A stretch of 64,000 nucleotides of DNA from Defluviimonas sp. SAOS-178_SWC. GTDB taxonomy: Bacteria; Pseudomonadota; Alphaproteobacteria; Rhodobacterales; Rhodobacteraceae. Positions 1 through 8,900 of the stretch are shown piece by piece; within the stretch, counting starts at the first letter, position 1; every line of letters begins with the position of its first letter. Under the pieces are notes generated by a model. It had not been told where the DNA came from. It worked only from the letters and a program-made list of their open reading frames with translations, and ran no database searches. Both the position numbers and the translations under genes were made by a program. The stretch covers positions 1,412,001 to 1,476,000 of the forward strand of contig NZ_CP156081.1 in assembly GCF_039830135.1 (NCBI RefSeq), given 5' to 3'.

Positions 1-1
1 C

Positions 2-340
2 CGCGATGCGGTGCGCGAGAACGCGCGCCGCCGCGCCGATCTCGACCGGATCGCCGCCCGCCTTGCCGCCGCCCAAGCCACGCGGTTCGCCACGCTCGCC
101 GACCGCCTCGCCAGCCTCGACCGCACCCGCCAGACGCTCGGCTATACCGAGACCCTGAAACGCGGCTATGCGGTCGTCCGGGCGGACGGCGCCGTCGTCA
201 CCACGAAGGCCGCGGCCGAAACCGCCGCCGCGCTCGAGATCGAGTTTCATGACGGCCGCGTTCCGGCGCTGCCCGGCACGACCGCGAAACCGAAGCGGGC
301 GAAATCCGATCCGCCGACCGATCAGGGCAGCCTCTTCTAG
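2..340 (+). CDS. xseA: Exodeoxyribonuclease VII large subunit, C-terminal fragment
   Basis: The frame is open from the window edge and ends in TAG at 338-340, so only about 112 C-terminal residues are present. The coiled, Arg/Ala-rich helix followed by LGYTETLKRGYAVVR and a short beta-rich tail ending in DQGSLF is typical of the C-terminus of XseA. With XseB this enzyme degrades single-stranded DNA into oligonucleotides in the cytoplasm. The start codon and catalytic domain lie outside the window. The gene is convergent with the next one and is followed by a hairpin-rich repeat. Confidence 0.85.
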   Translation, partial: RDAVRENARRRADLDRIAARLAAAQATRFATLADRLASLDRTRQTLGYTETLKRGYAVVRADGAVVTTKAAAETAAALEIEFHDGRVPALPGTTAKPKRAKSDPPTDQGSLF

Positions 341-468
341 GCCCGTACTCTTCTTCTGTTCCCAAATACTCCGGGGGTCGTCCGTTGGTGCGCCATTGGT
401 TCGAGAACCAATGGACGAAGGGGTGAAACCCCCGGCGGGTCGGCCCGCCGACGGCGGGACGAACGCCC
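341..468. repeat. Intergenic 3' element, copy A, with palindrome
   Basis: This convergent gap holds TTCTTCTGTTC, then AAATACTCCGGGGGTC, a perfect 10-bp palindrome (CCATTGGTTC at 393-402 against GAACCAATGG at 405-414), then CCCCCGGCGGGTCGGCC. The left and right blocks recur almost exactly at 55711-55774, and the left block is degenerate at 34147-34176. Read on the minus strand it is a GC-rich hairpin followed by GTATTT, which would suit transcription termination for the minus-strand gene ending at 469. The terminator role is inferred. Confidence 0.55.
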
Positions 469-873
469 TCAGACGCCGACATTCGGCCCGAGGCAGGCCA
501 TCGGCTCGGGGCTCTCCTCGACCGCGATCAGGGGCAGGCCGAAGGGATCGCCGCGAAACCGCGCGAGCAGCCCGTCCTCGGTGTCGAAGAAGGTCCAGCA
601 TTGCGGATCGGGGTTGTCCTCGTAGACGAAGCAGATGAAGCCGCTGTCCTCGTACCATTCGCCCTTGCGGCAATCGTCGCCGAGGAAGGCCCAGATCACC
701 TTGCGGCCGGGCAGGTACTGCTCGACCCCGTAAGAAAGCCCGCCGGAATTGTAGTAGAGCGTCCGCCCCACCGTCGCCGCGTCGAACTCCGCCGCCGTCA
801 TCGGCGGGCCCGGTTCCGCTCCTGCGGCGGGGAAGGCCAGACAGAGGCTCAGAAGGGCGGCCGCCTTGCGCAT
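469..873 (-). CDS. Small secreted protein of unknown function
   Basis: The gene encodes 134 residues. I chose the ATG at 873 because GAGGAG stands just upstream and the protein then begins with a classic Sec signal peptide (MRKAAALLSLCLAFPAAGA). The mature part is acidic and aromatic, with four cysteines (in DDCRKGEW, GFICFVYE, DPQCWTFF and PMACLG) that could form two disulfides in the periplasm. I do not recognise the family. It lies downstream of the alkB-like gene on the same strand with 94 bases between them, so the two could be co-transcribed. Confidence 0.75.
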   Translation of the reverse strand: MRKAAALLSLCLAFPAAGAEPGPPMTAAEFDAATVGRTLYYNSGGLSYGVEQYLPGRKVIWAFLGDDCRKGEWYEDSGFICFVYEDNPDPQCWTFFDTEDGLLARFRGDPFGLPLIAVEESPEPMACLGPNVGV

Positions 874-967
874 CGGGACTCCTCGATCAGGTGATCTCCG
901 GCCCCAGCATGCCAGAGCGCCCATCATCCGGCCAGCCCCGCCGGGGAGTTTCGCGCCGGGGTCCGGC

Positions 968-2383
968 TCAGCTCTTGGCGCGGACAAGGGCGAGGGGGCG
1001 GTGCATCACCCGGTACCAGATGTGCGGGATCAGCGCGATCGTGGCCATCGCCGGCAGCGAATAGGGCAGGATCGGCGCCCGTCCGTCCGGCGAAAGCTGA
1101 AGCTCCGTATAAGGCCGGGAGGGATGGGCATGGTGATCGGCATGGCGCGGCGCGTTCAGCATCATCAGCCCCGACATCGGGTGCGGCGCGTCCCAGCTGT
1201 GCTGCAGGCCCGCCGGCTCGGTCGCACCCGACGGCATCTTCCGCCGCAGGAGACCGTAATGCTGGACGTAATCCGACAGAAGGAGCTGCATCTGCGCATG
1301 GGCGCACAGGAGGAGATAGGCCAGAAGCCCGTCGAAGCCGAAGAGCGTCAGCATCAGCCCGACGAACCCCAGCGCCCCGGCGATGTAGATCGTATAGGGG
1401 TTGAGGTTGCCGAGACCGCCTGCCTCCCGCTTGGCGCGCAGGTTCTCCTCCATCTCGTATCCCGCGACGAAGGCGCCCGGCCAGGCGCGGGCGGCGAAGA
1501 GGTAGAAGTTCTCACCCTCGGCCGCGGTGTTCGGGTCGTCCGTCGTCGCGACGAAACGGTGATGCACCAGCCGGTGGGCCGAAGTGTGATGACCGAAGAG
1601 AAGCGAGATATAGACCCACATGCCCAGCCGGAAGAGCCGCTTGTCGGAGCGGTGGATCAGTTCGTGCGCATTGGAATTCGACACTTGCCCGAACCAGAGC
1701 CCGAAGGCGAGGAAGGTCGCGATCCAGCCGAAAAAGCCAAAGCCCGCGCCGCCTGACAAGGCCCAGACCGCGAAGACGAGCAATCCGAAATGAAGCGCCG
1801 CGAGCACGACCGACAGCCGGTCGGCCATCTCGGTCACGAGCGGCGCCGGACCTTTCAGCCCCCGCCGCTTGGCGATCTCGTCGATCGCGAAGAGGACACC
1901 GGTCATCCAGAGAAGCGCCAGAAGGCTGAAGACACCGCCAAACCCGCCCGCGAGCAGGAGGAGCGGAACCGGCAGGAGCGTGGCGAGAAGATACGGACGC
2001 AACGGACGCCAGCGTTCCCCGGCCTCGGCGAGCTTCGCCTTCAGGTCGGGGCCGGGCCTGGCATCGGCAACGAGGGCGGCGACGGCCTCCGCCTCGTCCG
2101 GCGCATCGGTCGCTGTCTCGGCCGCGTCGACGATCGCGGCGATGTCGGGATCGCGCGGCGCGCTTGTGCCCTCCGCCGGGGCCGGCGGACGGCGCGGTCG
2201 CACGACCCGCCCCTTGGCCGATTCGGCGGGCGCTTCCTGCGCCACGACGCGCAGATGCGGCGGCTGCTTCGCGCGGCTTTCCGGTGGCGGGGCGGTGTCC
2301 TCGAACGGTTCCGCCCCGCCCTCAAGGGCCGAGATGACCGCGCGCAGCGCCGCTGCGTCGTCCGATTGCTCGATCTTGCTCAC
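968..2383 (-). CDS. AlkB-type di-iron membrane hydroxylase (alkane 1-monooxygenase family) with long N-terminal extension
   Basis: The gene encodes 471 residues from a GTG start preceded by GGGAG. The C-terminal 340 residues carry the membrane fatty acid hydroxylase/desaturase histidine clusters: HELIHR, GHHTSAHRLVHHRF, the HYG-type motif DYVQHYGL, and RHADHHAHPSRPY, with hydrophobic helices before and between them. Enzymes of this family hydroxylate terminal methyl groups of alkanes or related lipids using two iron atoms and an electron carrier such as rubredoxin. No rubredoxin gene is nearby. The first 130 or so residues are a Pro/Ala/Glu-rich, probably disordered extension that is not part of the usual enzyme. 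Substrate is not predictable. Confidence 0.85.
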   Translation of the reverse strand: MSKIEQSDDAAALRAVISALEGGAEPFEDTAPPPESRAKQPPHLRVVAQEAPAESAKGRVVRPRRPPAPAEGTSAPRDPDIAAIVDAAETATDAPDEAEAVAALVADARPGPDLKAKLAEAGERWRPLRPYLLATLLPVPLLLLAGGFGGVFSLLALLWMTGVLFAIDEIAKRRGLKGPAPLVTEMADRLSVVLAALHFGLLVFAVWALSGGAGFGFFGWIATFLAFGLWFGQVSNSNAHELIHRSDKRLFRLGMWVYISLLFGHHTSAHRLVHHRFVATTDDPNTAAEGENFYLFAARAWPGAFVAGYEMEENLRAKREAGGLGNLNPYTIYIAGALGFVGLMLTLFGFDGLLAYLLLCAHAQMQLLLSDYVQHYGLLRRKMPSGATEPAGLQHSWDAPHPMSGLMMLNAPRHADHHAHPSRPYTELQLSPDGRAPILPYSLPAMATIALIPHIWYRVMHRPLALVRAKS

Positions 2384-2643
2384 CGCGTATAACTCCCGCT
2401 TCGTCCCGTCAGGTCGGCTGGATCGAAGATTAGGGGATATTCAAGGCAAAATCTTGGCAATGACAGAGGGGATGGCGCGATCATGACCGCCATGTCACGG
2501 GGCGGCGCGGATGGCCCCCGCAAGAATGCCCTTCGTTTTCAGCAGCCGCGGACCCGCCCGGTGCCGCGATCCGGCCTCTGACCCTTCCATCGCCGCCGCG
2601 AAACGACTAGGTGAGGGGCAGGGTCAATCAGCCGGGACCGCCG

Positions 2644-3969
2644 ATGTCGCTCTTCAGGAAGCTCAAGGACAAGCTCTTCAAATCCTCCTCGAAACTCGAA
2701 GAGGGGCTGGAGGCGATCGTCGCCGAGGGCGCGGCGGAGGACGAGCTTGCCGAGGCGACCGCGCCCGAGCGCGAGCCGATCCCCGCGCCACGGCCCGAAC
2801 CTGGGCCGGAACCGGAGCCCGAACCGATTCCCGCCCCGGCGCCGGAGCCCGAGCCGGAACCACTGCCCGAGATCGTGCCGGAACCTGAGCCTGCGCCCGA
2901 GCCGGCGCCGGCATCGCCAGAGATCCCGCGCCCGGCGCCCGAGATCCCGGCCGAACCGCCCGTTGAAACCCCGCCCGCGCCGGCCGAGATGCCGGAACCG
3001 GCCCCGGCCGAGATGCCCGAGCCCGGTCCGATGGAAATCCCCGGCGAGACGATGTCGGTCTCAGACGCGCCGCTGGCCGAACGTCCCGGTTTCCTCGGTC
3101 GTCTCTTCAAGCGGCCGGGCGCCGCCGCCGCGCCGCGCCGGGTGCTCGACGACGCGATGCTCGAAAGCCTCGAGGAGCTTCTGATCCAGTCCGACATGGG
3201 CGTCGACACCGCGCTTCGGGTCGCGGCCAACCTCGCCGAAGGACGGATGGGCCGGAAGCTTTCGGTCGACGAGATAAAGGGGCTTCTGGCCGCCGAGATC
3301 GCGCGGATCATGGAGCCGGTCGCCAAACCGATGCCGCTTTACAAGACCAGGCCGCAGGTCGTGCTTGTCGTCGGCGTCAACGGATCCGGCAAGACCACCA
3401 CGATCGGCAAGCTTGCGAGCCAGTTCCGCGCCGCCGGCAAGAAGGTGGTGATCGCGGCGGGCGACACGTTCCGCGCGGCGGCCGTCGAACAGCTTCAGGT
3501 CTGGGGCGACCGTGCCGGGGTGCCGGTGATGACCGCGCCGGAAGGATCCGATCCCGCAAGCCTTGCCTTCGACGCGATGACGAAGGCGCAAGCCGAGGGC
3601 GCCGACCTTCTGATGATCGACACGGCCGGGCGTTTGCAGAACCGGCAGGACTTGATGGAGGAACTGGCGAAGATCGTCCGCGTCATCCGCAAGAAGGATC
3701 CGGACGCACCGCACAACACGCTTCTCGTCCTCGACGCGACGACGGGCCAGAACGCGCTGAGCCAGGTGGAGACCTTCCGCAAGCTCGCCGATGTCTCGGG
3801 TCTCGTGATGACCAAGCTCGACGGCACGGCAAAGGGCGGCGTCCTCGTCGCGCTCGCCGACAGGTTCGGCCTGCCGATCCATGCCATCGGCGTGGGCGAG
3901 AAGATCGACGACCTTGCGCCCTTCGACCCCGAGGATTTCGCGCGCGCCCTCGTCGGGATGGCGGAGTGA
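2644..3969 (+). CDS. ftsY: Signal recognition particle receptor FtsY
   Basis: The gene encodes 441 residues. FtsY docks SRP-ribosome complexes at the inner membrane. The SRP GTPase signature is complete: GVNGSGKTTTIGKLA, DTFRAAAVEQL, DTAGRLQNR and TKLDGTAKGG, preceded by the helical N domain (about residues 165-235). I used the ATG at 2644 (MSLFRKLKDKL), which begins with a basic amphipathic helix that could touch membrane. Residues about 45-145 form an unusual run of Pro-Glu, Glu-Pro and Ala-Pro repeats, the FtsY acidic A domain in an extreme form. The gene heads a run with an EamA exporter and yciB. Confidence 0.95.
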   Translation: MSLFRKLKDKLFKSSSKLEEGLEAIVAEGAAEDELAEATAPEREPIPAPRPEPGPEPEPEPIPAPAPEPEPEPLPEIVPEPEPAPEPAPASPEIPRPAPEIPAEPPVETPPAPAEMPEPAPAEMPEPGPMEIPGETMSVSDAPLAERPGFLGRLFKRPGAAAAPRRVLDDAMLESLEELLIQSDMGVDTALRVAANLAEGRMGRKLSVDEIKGLLAAEIARIMEPVAKPMPLYKTRPQVVLVVGVNGSGKTTTIGKLASQFRAAGKKVVIAAGDTFRAAAVEQLQVWGDRAGVPVMTAPEGSDPASLAFDAMTKAQAEGADLLMIDTAGRLQNRQDLMEELAKIVRVIRKKDPDAPHNTLLVLDATTGQNALSQVETFRKLADVSGLVMTKLDGTAKGGVLVALADRFGLPIHAIGVGEKIDDLAPFDPEDFARALVGMAE

Positions 3970-4033
3970 TCGTTCCATTGGGATCGTGGACGTTTTCGTT
4001 GCCTGAATGCCCCGGCGCTCCGGCGGGGCCGGA

Positions 4034-4933
4034 ATGAGCGCCTGGCTCGTATCGCTCGAAGGCACCGAGGCGGGGCGTCAGCTGGCGATGGCGCTCGCAC
4101 TGCTCGCGGCCTTCCTGCATGCGCTCTTCGGCGCGCTCCAGAAGGGCCGCCACGATCCCTGGCTTTCGCGCGCGGCGATCGACGCGTCCTATACGGTGAT
4201 GGCGGCCCCCTTCGCGTTCTTCGTCGTGCCCTGGCCCGAGCCGCATATGTGGCCGATCTTCGCGGGCGCCTTCCTGATCCATGCCGGCTACAAGTACTCG
4301 CAGGCGATGACCTATCAACGCGGTGCCTATGCCGTCGTCTACCCGGTCGTGCGGGGCACGGGGCCGTTCTTCGCGGTGATCGGCGCGGGCATCGTCTTCG
4401 GCGAACATTTCACGGCCGGGCAATGGGCCGGTGTCGGTGTGCTGATGACGGGGATCTTCGGGTTCGCGGTCTACAACCTGCGAACCGTGACAGTGGACCG
4501 AGAGACGATGGTGCCCGCGCTGGGCTGGGCCGTGGTGACCGGCGCCTTCGTCGCGGCCTACACGACCTACGACGCCTACGGCATCCGTGCGACCGCCGAT
4601 CCCTTCACCTTCCTCGCCTGGTTCTTCCTCATCGACGGCCTCTTCATGCCGGTCTATACAAGGCGGCGCTGGCGGCGCCTGCCGTCGTCAGAGATCGTGC
4701 CCCTGTTGAAGCTCGGGGTGATCGGCGCCGTGGTCGCCTATCTCAGCTTCGGCTCGATCCTCGTGGCGACGCGGATCGGCCGGGTGGGCGAAGCGGCGGT
4801 GCTGAGAGAGACCTCGGTGGTCTTCGCGGCGCTGATCGCCTGGGTCATGCTGGGCGACCGGGTCGGGCCGAGGCGGCTGACATTGATGGCGCTGATCGCG
4901 GCGGGCGCGGTCATCGTGAAACTGACAGGGTAG
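4034..4933 (+). CDS. EamA/DMT-family membrane transporter
   Basis: The gene encodes 299 residues with about ten hydrophobic segments in two halves, the layout of drug/metabolite transporters. The second half ends in VLRETSVVFAALIAWVMLGDRVGPRRL, the conserved last-helix pair of EamA proteins. Such proteins usually export amino acids, metabolites or small toxic compounds, but substrate cannot be told from sequence. The start at 4034 leaves 64 bases after ftsY, and the stop is 5 bases before yciB, so the three genes look like one transcript. Confidence 0.85.
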   Translation: MSAWLVSLEGTEAGRQLAMALALLAAFLHALFGALQKGRHDPWLSRAAIDASYTVMAAPFAFFVVPWPEPHMWPIFAGAFLIHAGYKYSQAMTYQRGAYAVVYPVVRGTGPFFAVIGAGIVFGEHFTAGQWAGVGVLMTGIFGFAVYNLRTVTVDRETMVPALGWAVVTGAFVAAYTTYDAYGIRATADPFTFLAWFFLIDGLFMPVYTRRRWRRLPSSEIVPLLKLGVIGAVVAYLSFGSILVATRIGRVGEAAVLRETSVVFAALIAWVMLGDRVGPRRLTLMALIAAGAVIVKLTG

Positions 4934-4938
4934 GGCGC

Positions 4939-5541
4939 ATGTCCGGCAGGAAGATCAATCCGTGGCTGAAACTCGGGCTGGAACTCGGCCCGGTGATCGC
5001 CTTCTTCATCGCGTTCACCCGGCTGAAGGACCGCACCGTCACCCTGGGCGGAACCGAATATGGCGGCTTCATCCTGGCGACAGCGGGTTTCGTGCCCCTG
5101 ATGATCCTCTCGACGCTGATCCTCTGGCGGCTGACCGGGAAGCTTTCGCCGATGCAGATCGCCACGCTGGTCCTCGTCACCGTCTTCGGCGGCCTCTCGG
5201 TCTGGTTCAACGACGAGCGGTTCTTCAAGATGAAGCCGACGCTCATCTATCTTCTTTTCGCCGGAATTCTCGGGTTCGGCCTTCTGCGCGGCAAGTCCTT
5301 CCTTGCCATGGTGATGGAGGAGATGATGCCCCTCGAACACGAGGGCTGGATGATCCTGACCCGACGCCTTACGGCGTTCTTCGCCGGGCTTGCCGTCCTC
5401 AACGAGGTGGTCTGGCGGACGATGTCCGATCAGGCCTGGGTCAACTTCAAGACCTTCGGCCTGACGGCGGCGATCTTCCTCTTCTTCCTCGCGCAGGGCG
5501 GGCTCTTCAAGAAATACGAGGTCGAGGACAAGGACCGCTGA
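4939..5541 (+). CDS. yciB: YciB/IspZ-type inner-membrane septation protein
   Basis: The gene encodes 200 residues with about five membrane spans (INPWLKLGLELGPVIAFFIAF at the start; WVNFKTFGLTAAIFLFF near the end). The motifs NPWLKLGLELGP, KPTLIYLLFAGILGFGLL and VWRTMSDQAWVNFKTFG match the YciB/intracellular septation protein A family, which affects cell envelope synthesis and division in other bacteria. It follows the EamA gene by 5 bases, and the tight spacing suggests translational coupling. Confidence 0.9.
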   Translation: MSGRKINPWLKLGLELGPVIAFFIAFTRLKDRTVTLGGTEYGGFILATAGFVPLMILSTLILWRLTGKLSPMQIATLVLVTVFGGLSVWFNDERFFKMKPTLIYLLFAGILGFGLLRGKSFLAMVMEEMMPLEHEGWMILTRRLTAFFAGLAVLNEVVWRTMSDQAWVNFKTFGLTAAIFLFFLAQGGLFKKYEVEDKDR

Positions 5542-5580
5542 TCGCGGCCTTGTGGAGGGCTGCCGCGCGGGGCACCCGCC

Positions 5581-7524
5581 TCAGCGCGCGGGCGGGAACA
5601 GCCAGACGAGGTAGGTGTCGTCCCGGAAGACCCCCCGCCCCTGCCCCATACGCGCAAGCCAGCCGGCGAGCCGCGCGTTTCGCCCCGGCGCGACCAGCAG
5701 GACGACGGCGCGGCCAAGCCGGGCGATATCGGTGAGCACCCGTGCCCGCGCGGCGTCGTCCCTGCCATCGTAGAGCGTCACGACATCCTTGCGCCGCGCC
5801 GCGATTAGGCGCGCATCGTAGCCTTTCACATCGGCCAGAAGGAAGTCGTTGCGGAAGGTCAGGCCGGGATGCTTGCGCGCCGGATCGTAGGGCACGTATT
5901 GCGACCGCAGCGTCAAAACCGACAGTTCCAGGTCGGTATCGGGCGCGACCAGTACGGCATCCTCCGGCGTGTCGCGCCGGATCGCGGCAAGGGCCCCGGC
6001 CAAAGGCTCGGCTGGTTCGAGATCCTGAAAAAGACCGCGATAGGCCAGTATTTCCGGCCCCGTTTCCGGTTCGAACGACCGCCGCGAGACCGAATCGATG
6101 GCGCCGTAGAGGCAGATCGCGACCAGCGCGCCGCTTGCCGTCCAGGCGCCCGCGCGCGGCAGTCCTTTGAAGATGCGGTCGAGCGCGAGGCAAAGAAAGG
6201 GCATGAGCACGACGCCTGCGGCGAGGACGAACTTGTATTCGTTATCCTTGTTCGGGATATGGAGCCCGACCGCGAGGATCGCGCAGCCGAGCGCCGAGAG
6301 AAGAAGGACCGTCGTCGCGAGCGGTCGCGTGGCGCCCTGCCGCCGCCAGGTCCAGAAAGCCGCGATCCCCGGCAGCGACACCGCCGTCGCGATCGCGATG
6401 CCATTCCTCCAGATCGCGCCGGGCACCGAAAGGCTCATCCCGACGCCGGTTGCCCGGGGGCCGAGCGGCAGTACGACGACGAGCGCGGCGAGGAAGGCGC
6501 CGAAGGCGGCATAAGCGGCCAGATGCAGGGCCGCTGCCCGGCCGGGCTGGTCGGGCGCGGGGCTGACCACGGTCAGCGCCACGACGCGGGCCAGCGCGAT
6601 CCCCAGCGCGACCGGCAGGTAGAGCGGATAGGCGAGGCTGATCGCTGTAACCATTGCGGCAAGGCTCCATGCCTGCAACCGTGCCTCGCGCCCCGTGCCG
6701 CGGGGCTCGACCGCGAGGATGATCAGCCCGGCCAGAAGCGTGATCGCGACCTGGTTGAGGTTGAGCCGCATATGCTTGATCAGCAGGAAATCGTAGCGTG
6801 GATCGCCGAGAAGGTAGCCCCAGCGCGCGAAGGCCGGGCCAAGCGCGGCAAGAAGCTTGCCGCCGAGAACCCCGACAGGATTGACCGCGAAGGCGAAGAG
6901 AAACGGCGCGGCGAGGGTGGCCGGCAAACCTCCGCCAAGCCGTTTGACGCAGGCCATCGCGAAGCCGCCGTAAAGCCCGGCGAGCACGAGATTGATCCAG
7001 GTGAAGGATTCCAGCGGCGAGAGGTCGAGCGCCGTCGATTGGATCAGGAAGAAGAGGTGGCCGAACCACGGATAGGTGGAGGTCAGCCCCGCCAGTTGCC
7101 GTTCCTCGGGCGCGAAGGGGTGGTCGCGCAGCGCATAGATCATGTCCGTGTGCAGCCAGGCATGGCCCCAGAATGCCTTTTCGTCGGCCCCGGCGAAGAC
7201 GAGGGCGAGGAAGACGATGGGCAGCGCCAATGCGAAAAGGATCGCGGCGGCCCGCGCGGTTCCGGGCCAGGTAAATCCCTGCCTCGCCCGCCAGATCAGG
7301 ATGAGCGCGGGAAGGTTGAGGATCGCCAGCAGTCGAACGGCTTCGTCCGAACCGGCGCCGAAGGCCCGCAGGACTTCGTATTCCGCGCTCGCCACGCCGA
7401 TCGAGAAGCCGGCAGAGAACAAGAGGCGCGTCCAGCCGTCGAAGCGGGCGAAGAGCGATGAGAAGGCAATCCAGGCGCCGGGCAGCAGAAGGTTCGCGAC
7501 GAAGAAAGCGATCGGAAGAAACAC
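5581..7524 (-). CDS. Large multi-pass membrane protein, GT-C glycosyltransferase-like
   Basis: I place the start at the GTG at 7524 (reading FLPIAFFVANLLLPG) because a G6 stretch lies just upstream; an in-frame start at 7599 would add an unlikely 25-residue leader. The 647-residue product has roughly a dozen hydrophobic segments through residue 500, a long loop after the early helices (HAWLHTDMIYALRDHPFAPEE, then GLTSTYPWFGHLFF), and a soluble C-terminal domain ending TYLVWLFPPAR. Acidic residues in the first big loop followed by many helices recall polyprenyl-phosphate sugar transferases of the GT-C fold. Donor and acceptor are unknown, and assignment is by architecture only. Confidence 0.6.
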   Translation of the reverse strand: MFLPIAFFVANLLLPGAWIAFSSLFARFDGWTRLLFSAGFSIGVASAEYEVLRAFGAGSDEAVRLLAILNLPALILIWRARQGFTWPGTARAAAILFALALPIVFLALVFAGADEKAFWGHAWLHTDMIYALRDHPFAPEERQLAGLTSTYPWFGHLFFLIQSTALDLSPLESFTWINLVLAGLYGGFAMACVKRLGGGLPATLAAPFLFAFAVNPVGVLGGKLLAALGPAFARWGYLLGDPRYDFLLIKHMRLNLNQVAITLLAGLIILAVEPRGTGREARLQAWSLAAMVTAISLAYPLYLPVALGIALARVVALTVVSPAPDQPGRAAALHLAAYAAFGAFLAALVVVLPLGPRATGVGMSLSVPGAIWRNGIAIATAVSLPGIAAFWTWRRQGATRPLATTVLLLSALGCAILAVGLHIPNKDNEYKFVLAAGVVLMPFLCLALDRIFKGLPRAGAWTASGALVAICLYGAIDSVSRRSFEPETGPEILAYRGLFQDLEPAEPLAGALAAIRRDTPEDAVLVAPDTDLELSVLTLRSQYVPYDPARKHPGLTFRNDFLLADVKGYDARLIAARRKDVVTLYDGRDDAARARVLTDIARLGRAVVLLVAPGRNARLAGWLARMGQGRGVFRDDTYLVWLFPPAR

Positions 7525-7647
7525 GGTATGCCCCCCGTTAAGCCACCGTGGGGATAGGACCAAAATCGCATTAGAGGGCGAAATTATCCGCCCTGTCAAT
7601 CGCGCGGGTCAAACGGCGCGGCAAGCTGCCGACGGTCGCGGGTCCGG

Positions 7648-8349
7648 TCAGCGGCGGAAGAGAAGCTCCTGCGCCTTGCGGTCGTCTTGCAGGTTCGACC
7701 GCCGCTCGGCGGCGAGCGCGCGGCCGCGCTGCACAGCCGGGCGGCTGCCCACGTCATCGAGCCAGCGCTTCAGGTTCGGCTTGTCATCCAGCGTCTGCTG
7801 CTGGCCTTCCCAGAGCGAGGCCCAGCCCCAGATCGCCATGTCGGCGATGGAATAGAAGCTGCCCGCCACGTAGCGGTGCCGGGAAAGCTGCCGGTCAAGC
7901 ACGCTGTAAAGCCGCGCCACCTCGGCCCGGTACCGGTCCTTGGCGTAGGTCAGGTCCTGCGGCGGTTCGAGCGACGGCGCGTATTTGAGGAAATGATGCG
8001 CCTGTCCGGCCATCGGCCCGACCCCGCCCATCTGCCACATCAGCCACTGGTCGACCGCGACCCTGTCGCGCTCCGTCTCTCCGTAGAAGCGGCCGGTCTT
8101 GCGGGCGAGGTATTGCAGGATTGCGCCGCTTTCGAAGATCGAGATCGGCTGACCGTCCGGCCCTTCGGGGTCGATGATCGCCGGCATCCGGTTGTTGGGC
8201 GCGATCTTCAGGAAATCCGGGCGGAACTGCTCCCCTGAGCCGATATTCACAAGGTGGAGATTGTAAGGAAGGCCCATCTCCTCCAGCGCGATGGAGATCT
8301 TCCAGCCATTCGGCGTCGGCCAGTAGTAAAGCTCGATGGGCTTGGTCAT
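7648..8349 (-). CDS. Glutathione S-transferase, YfcG/YghU-like
   Basis: The gene encodes 233 residues from the ATG at 8349, just after an AGGACAGGAC stretch. The N-terminal thioredoxin-fold motif ELYYWPTPNGWKISIALEE, the cis-proline context NNRMPAIID and the glutathione-binding ISIFESGAILQYLARK are all present, followed by an all-helical domain. The TPNG signature in place of a catalytic Cys or Tyr marks the Ure2p-like YfcG/YghU group, which acts as a glutathione-dependent disulfide reductase in E. coli. Cytoplasmic. A possible role in thiol maintenance is inferred. Confidence 0.9.
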   Translation of the reverse strand: MTKPIELYYWPTPNGWKISIALEEMGLPYNLHLVNIGSGEQFRPDFLKIAPNNRMPAIIDPEGPDGQPISIFESGAILQYLARKTGRFYGETERDRVAVDQWLMWQMGGVGPMAGQAHHFLKYAPSLEPPQDLTYAKDRYRAEVARLYSVLDRQLSRHRYVAGSFYSIADMAIWGWASLWEGQQQTLDDKPNLKRWLDDVGSRPAVQRGRALAAERRSNLQDDRKAQELLFRR

Positions 8350-8434
8350 GTCCTGTCCTTTTTGCGGGCCTCGATCCCAAACCATTTCGGTTCGGACCGG
8401 ACGATCCGCAATGTGCAGGAGCGCACAGGGGGTC

Positions 8435-8689
8435 TCAGCCAAGATCGTCGAGCAGTTCCTGCGCGGTCAGATAGTGCCGGGCCGACCAGTAGCAAGCGTC
8501 CCGGGTCGGTTGCGCGCAGGTCACCGGATGACCGTCGATCTTGATCCGCCAGATTCCGCTATCGCCCGCCTCGATCGGGTAGGTCTCCGGGCCGATCTTG
8601 ATCTCGTCGATCGGCGGGGTCGTTGGGGACGGGACGGGGGCGGTACAGGCGGCGAGGGCAAAAAGGACGGCGGCGGCGGGGCGGTGCAT
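8435..8689 (-). CDS. Small lipoprotein of unknown function
   Basis: The gene encodes 84 residues starting at the ATG at 8689, preceded by GGAGAG. The N-terminus MHRPAAAVLFALAACTAP is a lipoprotein signal with lipobox LAAC, so the mature protein should be lipid-anchored at Cys16. The remainder (DEIKIGPETYPIEAGDSGIW, then CAQPTRDACYWSARHYLTAQE) holds two cysteines and a short beta-rich domain. No family recognised. It reads toward the GST gene on the same strand, 85 bases away. Confidence 0.7.
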   Translation of the reverse strand: MHRPAAAVLFALAACTAPVPSPTTPPIDEIKIGPETYPIEAGDSGIWRIKIDGHPVTCAQPTRDACYWSARHYLTAQELLDDLG

Positions 8690-8870
8690 GGCGAAGTCTC
8701 TCCGGCGGCGGGGAGGGGCAGTTGAGCGTGATTCCGTTTGTATCGCAAGGGGCGGGCCGTCCCGCCCGCGCGGCAGATAGCGCCAACGTTGCGCGCAATC
8801 CGGCCTGTCGCCGAATGTGCTCAATACCATCCCGCCGCGCGGGCGCCGACGTCGCGGCCGAGAGACCCGG

Positions 8871-8899
8871 TTGACCCCGCCCGCACTTCGCGCTATCGC
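8871..8899 (+). promoter_or_regulatory. Candidate sigma-70 type promoter of metZ
   Basis: TTGACC at 8871-8876 and TATCGC at 8894-8899 are separated by 17 bases. Transcription would begin a few bases downstream, just ahead of the first SAM-II helix at 8907, which is where the start would need to be for a full riboswitch transcript. Pattern match only. Confidence 0.6.
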
Positions 8900-8900
8900 A

